This document shows, one piece after another, positions 14,715-21,172 of a stretch of 21,172 nucleotides of DNA. Both the position numbers and the translations under genes were made by a program. This DNA is from Oscillospiraceae bacterium (lineage in GTDB: Bacteria > Bacillota > Clostridia > Oscillospirales > Oscillospiraceae), in assembly GCA_902765975.1 (NCBI GenBank), contig CACXBO010000123.1, positions 1 to 21,172 of the forward strand, given 5' to 3'. Positions within the stretch are counted from its first letter, which is position 1. Every line of letters starts with the position of its first letter. The notes beneath the pieces are model-generated. The model saw only the letters and a list, made by a program, of their open reading frames with translations, made no database searches and was not told the origin of the DNA.

Positions 14715-16745
14715 TCACTCGTCGTCAGCTTCAGCCTTGGAGTCGGCAATGATCTTCTCCTGTACGTTTGCAGGCGCCTCATCGTAGCGAACAAATTCAA
14801 GAGTGAAGGAGCCGCGGCCCTGAGTCATTGAACGCAAATCAATAGCGTAAGTTCCCATCTCTGCCATCGGAACCTCTGCCTCAACTACCTGGTTGCCGTC
14901 CTTATCGACGCTCATACCCATCGGGCTGCCGCGGCGCTTGGAGAGGTCGGACATGATATCTCCCATGTTCGCATCGGGAATGGTGACCCTGAGAAGTCCT
15001 ATCGGCTCGAGAATAGCGGGAGCAGCGTTCACAAGCTCCTTGAAAGCGAGGTTAGCAGCGGTCTTAAACGCCATTTCAGAGGAGTCGACGGGATGATAAG
15101 AGCCATCGTAAAGGGTTGCCTTTAGATATACCATCGGATAACCGGCAAGCACACCGCGGGTTACGCTCTCGCGAAGTCCCTTCTCAACTGCCGGGAAGAA
15201 GTTTTTGGGGACTGATCCACCGAATACTTCCTCGGCAAAGACGAGATCCTCGGTCTCATCCTGCGGCTCAAAACGGATCCAGACGTCGCCGAACTGACCG
15301 TGACCGCCGGACTGCTTCTTATGACGGCCGTGAGCCTCAAGCTTTTTGCGGATCTTCTCACGGTAAGCAACCTTTGCGGGATAAAGCTCAACCTCAACGC
15401 CGAACTTGCTCTTAAGCTTGGAGCAGAGCACGTCAAGCTGGGTATCGCCCATGCCGGAGATAACCATCTGCTTGGTCTCGGGATTGTTTACTACGGTGAA
15501 GGTCCTGTCCTCCTCGCGGAGTCTTGTGAGTCCCTGCGCGACTTTATCTTCCTGGCCCTTGGTCTTCGGCCTTATAGCCATCGTGTAGCAGGGAGCCGGG
15601 AAATCTATTCCGGGAGCGGCTTCAAGCGCCTTGGGATCGCAGAGAGTGTCGCCGGTCGCGGTATCGGAAAGCTTGGACGCTGCGCCAATATCGCCGGGGC
15701 AGAGCTCCTTGACCTCAATGTTCTTCTTGCCCTGCATCTGGTAGATGTGACCGAGCTTTTCCTGAGCGCCGGTGCGCGGGTTGGTAAGAGTCATATCGGG
15801 AGTGACCTTGCCGGCAATTACCTTAAAGAGGCTGAACTTGCCGAACTGATCGGAAATGGACTTATAAACGAGGAGCTTGGTGGGCGCATTCGCGTCGATG
15901 GGCTTTCCGAGTTCCTTGGGCGCGGGGAACATATTTATGATTGCGTCGAGAAGCACGACCGTGCCGAGGTTATCTGCTGCACTTCCGAAAAAGACAGGGC
16001 AAATATCACCGCTGGCAATACCGATAGCAAGAGCGTCGTGAAGCTCCTTCTCAGAGAGGACGCCCTCTTCAAAGTATTTTTCCATAAGCTCTTCGCTTGT
16101 TCCGGCTGCATTCTCGGTAAGCTCTTCAAAGTGCTCTTCAACCTTGTCCTGAAGCTCAGCAGGGATAGCGGTCTCTACTCTCTTGCCGTTTACGATGTTG
16201 AAAGCCTTCTTGGAAACGACGTCGACTATACCTACAACCTTCTCGCCCTTCATGATGGGTTCGGTAAAGGCGCAGACGCTGCTTCCGAATTTGCCGCGGA
16301 GTGCGTCGAAAGCCTTCTCAAAGCTGGCGTTGTCCTCATCCATCTTTGAGACATAGATCGCTCTGGGAAGCTTGCGCTCGCTGACATATTTCCATGCCTT
16401 CTCTGCGCCGACGTTGAGCCTGTCCTTACCGGATACAACGATTATTCCGAGACCGGCAACGCGAAGCGCTTCATAGACCTCGCCGACAAAGTCGAAGTAT
16501 CCCGGAGTGTCGAGAATGTTGACCTTGTAGCCCTTATATTCTGCGAACATAGTCGAGGTAGAAATACTCGTCTGCCTCTTGATCTCCTCAGCGTCGTAGT
16601 CGCTCACGGTGTTCCCGTCGCCAACTCTGCCCTGACGGTCAGTGGCGCCGGTAACGTAAAGAATGCTCTCAGCGAGCGAGGTCTTGCCGTTTCCGCCGTG
16701 ACCGAGAAGAGCGATATTACGGATTTTTGTTGCGTCGTAGCCCAT
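14715..16745 (-). CDS. Elongation factor G-like GTPase (second-type EF-G)
   Basis: A 676-residue translational GTPase with the EF-G domain order. It belongs to the divergent second type rather than canonical FusA. G1 is GHGGNGKT (15-22), where canonical EF-G has AHIDAGKT. The DTPGH box is DTPGY (79-83), so the usual catalytic histidine is Tyr83. The G4 motif is SKMD (133-136) in place of NKMD. Domain IV carries GHGRHKKQSGGHGQFGDVW-type and RGVLAGYPM elements, and RRGSPMGM lies in domain V. A Tyr in the DTPGx box also occurs, to my recollection, in other EF-G-2 proteins such as that of Thermus, so it is probably a type marker and not damage. The ATG at 16745 has AGAGGA nine bases upstream. It has its own promoter and terminator; the codon use looks strongly biased, as in highly expressed genes. 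Confidence 0.92.
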   Translation of the reverse strand: MGYDATKIRNIALLGHGGNGKTSLAESILYVTGATDRQGRVGDGNTVSDYDAEEIKRQTSISTSTMFAEYKGYKVNILDTPGYFDFVGEVYEALRVAGLGIIVVSGKDRLNVGAEKAWKYVSERKLPRAIYVSKMDEDNASFEKAFDALRGKFGSSVCAFTEPIMKGEKVVGIVDVVSKKAFNIVNGKRVETAIPAELQDKVEEHFEELTENAAGTSEELMEKYFEEGVLSEKELHDALAIGIASGDICPVFFGSAADNLGTVVLLDAIINMFPAPKELGKPIDANAPTKLLVYKSISDQFGKFSLFKVIAGKVTPDMTLTNPRTGAQEKLGHIYQMQGKKNIEVKELCPGDIGAASKLSDTATGDTLCDPKALEAAPGIDFPAPCYTMAIRPKTKGQEDKVAQGLTRLREEDRTFTVVNNPETKQMVISGMGDTQLDVLCSKLKSKFGVEVELYPAKVAYREKIRKKLEAHGRHKKQSGGHGQFGDVWIRFEPQDETEDLVFAEEVFGGSVPKNFFPAVEKGLRESVTRGVLAGYPMVYLKATLYDGSYHPVDSSEMAFKTAANLAFKELVNAAPAILEPIGLLRVTIPDANMGDIMSDLSKRRGSPMGMSVDKDGNQVVEAEVPMAEMGTYAIDLRSMTQGRGSFTLEFVRYDEAPANVQEKIIADSKAEADDE

Positions 16746-16812
16746 ATGGAACAGTCCTCTCTTATTGTTATGTTTGTATTTGTATTAAAGCAAAAAGCTA
16801 ATAACCTTTGAT

Positions 16813-16841
16813 ATTATACACTATGTGCAAATGAAAAACAA
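16813..16841 (-). promoter_or_regulatory. SigmaA-type promoter for the EF-G-like gene
   Basis: On the - strand, TTGTTT (16841-16836), 17-bp spacer, perfect TATAAT (16818-16813). Transcription would begin near 16806, giving an untranslated leader of about 60 nt. The gene upstream (ending at 16872) shows no terminator hairpin, so some read-through into this gene is possible. Confidence 0.75.
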
Positions 16842-16871
16842 CACATTTTTCTGTAATTATAACAAACTATA

Positions 16872-19151
16872 TTATGAACGCTTTCTGACAAGCTGGCTCA
16901 GCAGGAAAACGCACGCCTCAACCGCAAGCATAAAGATGAATGCGTTTCCGGAGGAGGCAGAGTTGAAGGCTTCGGATGCACATAGGAAGTACATCAGCAG
17001 TAGTCCGACGGCAGTTCCTCCGAGAGAGATCAGCGTGTTAAGCTCGGCTACAGTCTTTACGAGTCTTGCCTTTGTTATTACCTCCGCAAATGGAGAGAGA
17101 CCCTCTCTGCACAGGATTGCGGATACTCCGGTCTTCCCGTTATTCCCTGCATTTGCGAGCTCATAGCTCACCTGCGCTGGAAGATACTCGACTCCGTCCA
17201 TTGACACCCGGAACTTCTGAGCAATAACTGCGGGCGTTACGTTGAAATCTTTTACCGCGAACATCACATTGACCTTAGTGTTGAGCAGAGAGCGAAGAGA
17301 CATCGCAACTGAGTTAGCCGGAACGTAATTGACTGAGAACAGAGCGGCAAGGACTCCGTTTACTGCAATAAATATGGCGTTATTGCTGTTGACCTTTTCC
17401 GGGACTCTTATGCCCATAAGATTCATAAAGGCTCCGGTTCCGGCAAGCACCCGCTCGCCTTCGATAACGCCGCCGACTCCGCCGCCCTCGTAAGGCTCAA
17501 ATGAAGAGACGTTGCGCTTTGGAAGACCCTGGCTGCGCAGGAGCTCTGAAAACACGCGAGTGAGTCCGGTATCCGACGCAGCAAGGAGGCTTGCGCCGTA
17601 AATAACCGCCTTCTGGTTATTGATACCTTCAAAGAACTTTATGCCGCTGAGAGATATGCTCCCTACAGGGAAAACGTCCTCGTCGGTGATGATTGCTCCG
17701 TCGGAATCATAAAGCTCGCAGGCTCCGCCCCAACCCGCAACTGCGCTTCCGGATCTTCTGAGTATTGAAGCGGCATAGCTGAACGGCAGAGCAAAAGCTG
17801 ACGCTGCGGGAAATGCCGCTCCCACGGCAGCCATAATGGAAAAGGTGTGGGTGAACTCCTCGCCTCTTCCCTGACCTACGGACGCAAGCAGGGCAAAAAG
17901 GAAGGAAAGCACTACGATAAGCGGGAAAGCATAAGCGTAAAGCACTTCGCTTATATCCTTGCTGACAAGCTTTTTATAAAACCCGTCGGTTCCGCAGTGT
18001 ACCTTTTTAAGAATATTCCTTACCGGGTCCTCACCCTCCTCTACGCTTATGACTCCAAACGGATTTGAAGACGCCTTTGTCATTTTGAGAGAATGGATAT
18101 ATGCAACGAGGTGCGTTCTCTTACCGCGCATAGCAAAGAATACGGAAGCTGCAGAGACAAGCGAGAAGCTCAGTCCGTAGGCCACGTCTTTCTTGACCAA
18201 AATAATTATGCCGTCGATAATGCTGAAAAGGCACGATAAGAAAACAAGCGAATCTGTTCCCGGCTCGGCATGGATAAGATCGGTAAAGCCGGAGATCAGA
18301 ACGTCTATGCCAAGCGCCATAACTATAAGCTGAAGTATCATAAGAACGCCCTGTGCAGAAAGCTGCTTAAAGCCAATTCCGAAGGGCAGAGGGCTCTGCG
18401 CTTCAAAAAGGAAAGTGAAAATCGCCATAACGATCACTAAAGCCGCGGCTATATAGGAACGTATCGTAAGAATAGGAACGGGGGACGCAAACCTTCTCAT
18501 TTCATCTGCAAGGTCTGGCTCAGGCTCTTCCTCCGGGATCTCAAACTCTGCCTCGTCCTCGGTATTCTCCGCTTCGGCTCTGTGGAAACGGCCGAACAGC
18601 TTCTGAAAAACGGAAGGTCTCTCCTCTTCGTCCTCAAAGTCCCCGTCAGCTTTTTCCGCGTTTATCTCCGGGAAATTATAGTCATCTTCCTTAAACAGCT
18701 CTTCGGAGACCTTTTTTTGAAATTCGCGGGATTCAAAGTACCTGTCGTCATCCTCGGAATAGTGCCTATAATCGGAGCTATTCGGAGATGCGGGCGAAAC
18801 ATTTATCGGTTTCGGATGACTTACGCTTTCGGGCATAGGCTCAGCCGCCTTTTTTGGCGTGAAAACCTTTGCCTCAGGCTCAGGCGCTGACTTTTTCTGA
18901 GTCACAGGAGATACGGAAGGCGCCTCCTTCTTAGGAGCCTCTGTATTAACCGGCATGCCCGCGCTCTTTAGTATTTCGTTCACCTTATCGTCAAGCTCGT
19001 GAGACGGCGTTTTCTTTTCACCCTGAATGAAGGCGCTGCCTTTATATTCAGAGAGGATAGACTCCAGAGAAAAGCTCTCCGCGGAATCGTAGTTGTCGTT
19101 CAAAATGTCATCCAGGCTGAACTGATCGTTATTGTTGTTGTCTTTTGCCAT
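16872..19151 (-). CDS. Degenerate heavy-metal P-type ATPase-like membrane protein
   Basis: A 759-residue protein I do not recognise as a named family. Residues 1-225 are polar, acidic and probably disordered, with FSLDDILND (11-19) and FSLESILSE (27-35) as a repeated motif. Eight hydrophobic segments follow in the P1B-ATPase pattern: four (about 231-341), a short cytoplasmic loop (342-403), two (405-462), a large cytoplasmic part (470-700), two (703-752). The large part aligns by order with P and N domains. YDSDGAIIT (481-489) sits where FDKTGTLT should be, so Asp482 is kept but the motif is not. The Gly-rich GGGVGGVIEGERVLAGTG (556-573) resembles the N-domain nucleotide loop. TGD is AVKDFN (632-637) and GDGxND is NAGNNGKT (667-674). 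The A domain is short, with no TGE, and CPC is replaced by AAFPAA. Probably not a pump. ATG at 19151 has AAGGGGTGA overlapping the rlmB stop. Confidence 0.75.
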   Translation of the reverse strand: MAKDNNNNDQFSLDDILNDNYDSAESFSLESILSEYKGSAFIQGEKKTPSHELDDKVNEILKSAGMPVNTEAPKKEAPSVSPVTQKKSAPEPEAKVFTPKKAAEPMPESVSHPKPINVSPASPNSSDYRHYSEDDDRYFESREFQKKVSEELFKEDDYNFPEINAEKADGDFEDEEERPSVFQKLFGRFHRAEAENTEDEAEFEIPEEEPEPDLADEMRRFASPVPILTIRSYIAAALVIVMAIFTFLFEAQSPLPFGIGFKQLSAQGVLMILQLIVMALGIDVLISGFTDLIHAEPGTDSLVFLSCLFSIIDGIIILVKKDVAYGLSFSLVSAASVFFAMRGKRTHLVAYIHSLKMTKASSNPFGVISVEEGEDPVRNILKKVHCGTDGFYKKLVSKDISEVLYAYAFPLIVVLSFLFALLASVGQGRGEEFTHTFSIMAAVGAAFPAASAFALPFSYAASILRRSGSAVAGWGGACELYDSDGAIITDEDVFPVGSISLSGIKFFEGINNQKAVIYGASLLAASDTGLTRVFSELLRSQGLPKRNVSSFEPYEGGGVGGVIEGERVLAGTGAFMNLMGIRVPEKVNSNNAIFIAVNGVLAALFSVNYVPANSVAMSLRSLLNTKVNVMFAVKDFNVTPAVIAQKFRVSMDGVEYLPAQVSYELANAGNNGKTGVSAILCREGLSPFAEVITKARLVKTVAELNTLISLGGTAVGLLLMYFLCASEAFNSASSGNAFIFMLAVEACVFLLSQLVRKRS

Positions 19152-19158
19152 TTCTGAT

Positions 19159-19944
19159 TCACCCCTTATTTAGCTTTGATCTCTGGCGTACCGCTTCGTA
19201 AATCACTATAGCTGCCGAGCAGGACGCATTCAGAGAAGAAATGCTGCCCTTCATAGGGATAGACAGCTTGAAATCGCAGTTTTCTGAGACAAGACGGCTC
19301 ATCCCGTCGCCCTCTGAGCCTATCACAAGGGCAATCGGTCCTCTGAGGTCTGTCTCCCAAAGATCATTCTGCCCGTCTGCCGACGTTCCGTATATCCAAA
19401 CGCCTGCTTTCTTCAGCTCATCCAGAGCTGATACAATGTTCGGTACCTTTGCTATCGGAACGTATTCTATAGCTCCTGCGCTGGTCTTTGCAACGGTAGC
19501 TGTCGCTCCCGCGCTGCGTCTTTTGGGAATGATTATCCCGTGAACACCGGCAGCCTCGGCAGTTCTTATGATAGCGCCGAGGTTATGCGGATCGGAAATC
19601 TCGTCGCAGACGATGATAAACGGATCCTCGCGCTTCTCCTTTGCGGTATTCAGAATATCCTCAACGGAGACGTATTCCCTCACGGCACAGGCGGCAATTA
19701 CACCCTGGTGCGCGCCTGTCACGCTCATAGTGTCGAGCTTGCGCCTGTCGATATCTACTACAGGTATTCCGGCCTTTTTCGCCATTGCCGCTATTCGGGA
19801 AAGCGACCCGTCGGTATCACCCTTTGCAACGAAGAGCTTATCGATAGGTCTTCCTGCCTTCAGCGCCTCAAGCACTGCGTTTCTTCCCTCGATATATCCC
19901 TCGTTTTGGATCTCGGGCTCCGGTTTTACTCTTTCGTTTCTCAA
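19159..19944 (-). CDS. rlmB: 23S rRNA (guanosine-2'-O)-methyltransferase RlmB-type (SpoU family)
   Basis: A SPOUT-fold methyltransferase that uses SAM to methylate a ribose 2'-OH in 23S rRNA (G2251 in E. coli). The 261-residue length is typical. An N-terminal substrate-binding domain (IEGRNAVLEALKAGRPIDKL) precedes the three SpoU motifs: NLGAIIRTAEA (121-131, Arg127), VIGSEGDGM (207-215) and IPMKGSISSLNAS (229-241). Together these form the knotted SAM site. The start is the rare TTG at 19944, which overlaps the metK stop as TTGA; the next Met is at residue 54, too late for this family. AGAGG lies nine bases before. It is coupled to metK, which makes its methyl donor. A sister enzyme with another rRNA or tRNA target cannot be excluded. 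Confidence 0.93.
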   Translation of the reverse strand: MRNERVKPEPEIQNEGYIEGRNAVLEALKAGRPIDKLFVAKGDTDGSLSRIAAMAKKAGIPVVDIDRRKLDTMSVTGAHQGVIAACAVREYVSVEDILNTAKEKREDPFIIVCDEISDPHNLGAIIRTAEAAGVHGIIIPKRRSAGATATVAKTSAGAIEYVPIAKVPNIVSALDELKKAGVWIYGTSADGQNDLWETDLRGPIALVIGSEGDGMSRLVSENCDFKLSIPMKGSISSLNASCSAAIVIYEAVRQRSKLNKG

Positions 19945-21104
19945 TTCAGGTAACCTCTCAGCTTATCCGCCATATCGAGCTTTTCCCACGGAAGCTCAAC
20001 GTCCGTTCTTCCGAAGTGTCCGTAAGCCGCCGTCTGCTTGTATATCGGTCTCAAAAGGTCGAGCGTTTTGATAATTCCGGCAGGACGCATGTCGAACTCT
20101 CTGTTAACAATTTCCGCTATTCTCTCGTCGGGCAGCTTCCCTGTCCCAAAGGTATCTATGAGAACGGACACCGGTTTTGCAACTCCGATTGCGTAGGCTA
20201 TCTCTATCTGGCAGCGGGATGCGATTCCGGAGGCAACGAGATTTTTTGCAACGTATCTCGCCATATATGCGGCGCTGCGGTCGACCTTGGTTGGATCCTT
20301 TCCTGAAAAACAGCCTCCGCCGTGGGACGCCATTCCTCCGTAGGTATCAACTATTATCTTGCGACCTGTAAGTCCGGAGTCGCCTACAGGACCTCCGACA
20401 ACAAATCTGCCCGTTGGATTAACGTAGAAACGCGTTTCGTTCGTAATATACTTTTCCGGGATGACCGGCTTGATTATAGACTCGATCACAGCCTCGCGCA
20501 GATCGGAAATTGAAATATCCGGAGAGTGCTGTGTTGAAACGACAATAGCGGGTATCGACTCTATATTGCCTTCAGCGTCGTATTTTACTGTCACCTGGCT
20601 TTTTCCGTCAGGACGGAGAAAGCTCAGTTCTCCGGTCTTTCTCGCAACGGAAAGCCTTCTTGAAAGAGCGTGAGCAAAAGAAATCGGCGCAGGCATAAGC
20701 TCTGGCGTTTCATTGCAGGCGTAGCCGAACATCATGCCCTGATCCCCTGCTCCTATTTCTGACGCGTCGTCAAAAGCTGAGTTAACGCCCATCGCAATAT
20801 CCGGGCTCTGTTCGTCTATTGCCGTGAGCACTGAGCAGGAATTGCCGTCGAAGCCGTATTCCGGTCTGTCATAACCTATCTCTTTTATCGTATCCCTTGC
20901 GATGCGAGGAATATCAACGTAGCATTCCGTGCTTATCTCGCCCATAACGAGCACAAGGCCTGTCGTACATACGGTCTCGCACGCTACGTGCGCCATATTA
21001 TCAAGAGCCAGAATATTATCGAGAACAGCGTCTGAAATTTGGTCGCAAACCTTGTCGGGATGTCCCTCCGTTACCGATTCAGACGTAAAAAATCTGTTTG
21101 CCAT
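19941..21104 (-). CDS. metK: S-adenosylmethionine synthetase
   Basis: MetK makes SAM from methionine and ATP. The product is 387 residues, a normal size. The signature elements are FTSESVTEGHPDK (6-18) with the ATP-binding GHPDK, IGAGDQGMMFGYA (117-129), TGRKIIVDTYGG and GGGCFSGKDPTKVDRS. ATG at 21104 is chosen because GGAGGA precedes it by seven bases and it gives the standard MANRFFTSES N-terminus; the frame stays open to 21152. It is first of a unit with rlmB and the P-type ATPase-like gene. SAM produced here is used by RlmB and by QueA elsewhere in the window. No residue in the motifs looks damaged; the Cys in GGGCFSG replaces the more usual Ala. Confidence 0.97.
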   Translation of the reverse strand: MANRFFTSESVTEGHPDKVCDQISDAVLDNILALDNMAHVACETVCTTGLVLVMGEISTECYVDIPRIARDTIKEIGYDRPEYGFDGNSCSVLTAIDEQSPDIAMGVNSAFDDASEIGAGDQGMMFGYACNETPELMPAPISFAHALSRRLSVARKTGELSFLRPDGKSQVTVKYDAEGNIESIPAIVVSTQHSPDISISDLREAVIESIIKPVIPEKYITNETRFYVNPTGRFVVGGPVGDSGLTGRKIIVDTYGGMASHGGGCFSGKDPTKVDRSAAYMARYVAKNLVASGIASRCQIEIAYAIGVAKPVSVLIDTFGTGKLPDERIAEIVNREFDMRPAGIIKTLDLLRPIYKQTAAYGHFGRTDVELPWEKLDMADKLRGYLN

Positions 21105-21137
21105 TTTTTGTCCTCCGAGTATACTTTTACATAATCT

Positions 21138-21165
21138 ATTGTATTTTATCACATTCGCGCGTAAA
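21138..21165 (-). promoter_or_regulatory. Possible metK promoter
   Basis: On the - strand, TTTACG (21165-21160), 16-bp spacer, TACAAT (21143-21138). The transcript would start near 21131, only about 27 nt before the metK ATG, which leaves no room for a SAM riboswitch. Other promoters beyond the window edge cannot be seen. Confidence 0.4.
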
Positions 21166-21172
21166 CTGAAAG

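Noticed and set aside
15300..16349. A 349-codon open frame on the + strand opposite the EF-G-like gene
   Set aside because: It is fully antisense to a well-supported, strongly codon-biased gene, shows no domain or ribosome binding site, and is explained by the biased codons of the real gene.
21105..21172. A SAM riboswitch before metK
   Set aside because: Only 68 nt are available in the window, and the likely promoter leaves a leader of about 27 nt. No SAM-I-like stems are visible.

Overview
The window is 21.2 kb of gene-dense bacterial chromosome with moderate GC, strong Shine-Dalgarno sites and short intergenic gaps. Everything recognisable is typical of Clostridia (Bacillota): proBAC, a SpoIID/LytB-like protein followed by queA and tgt, a SpoVB/MurJ-type flippase, an archaeal/fungal-type asd next to dapA, a C_GCAxxG_C_C protein and a second-type EF-G. 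An Oscillospirales-like anaerobe is my best guess, from overall resemblance only. I see no phage, insertion sequence, CRISPR array, rRNA or tRNA, and no gap over 300 bp without a gene.

Layout, left to right. (1) The 3' part of proB, then proA and proC on the + strand: proline synthesis from glutamate, ended by a perfect hairpin terminator. (2) On the - strand recG, a SpoVB/MurJ-like flippase and a DUF378 membrane protein. A perfect 13-bp terminator sits between recG and the flippase gene, and its 3' arm contains that gene's ribosome binding site. (3) A + strand gene for a PF11449 (ArsP_2)-type putative metal exporter with its own promoter and terminator. (4) On the - strand spoIID-like, queA and tgt, the last two being queuosine genes. 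(5) On the + strand asd, dapA and a lipoprotein: the shared entry to lysine/diaminopimelate synthesis followed by an NlpC/P60-fold wall protein. (6) On the - strand a second-type EF-G, then, after a terminator, a small cysteine-rich C_GCAxxG_C_C protein. (7) On the - strand metK, rlmB and a 759-residue membrane protein in a tightly coupled run.

Two genes stand out. The 759-residue protein downstream of rlmB has the membrane layout and P/N-domain order of a heavy-metal P-type ATPase. However, the phosphorylation motif is reduced to DSDGAII, the actuator domain is cut to about 60 residues without a TGE loop, the CPC metal site is absent, and the TGD and GDGxND motifs are lost. A long acidic tail with a duplicated FSLxxIL motif has been added at the N-terminus. 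It looks like a pseudo-pump with a non-transport role. The lipoprotein after dapA has an NlpC/P60 domain in which all three catalytic positions (Cys/His/His) are replaced by Asn/Leu/Ser at the expected spacing. It is carried on a Glu-Pro repeat stalk, so it looks like a wall-binding pseudoenzyme. The other points worth checking are regulatory: a terminator that doubles as a ribosome-binding-site lock, overlapping face-to-face promoters between spoIID and asd, and a TTGA stop/start overlap between metK and rlmB.
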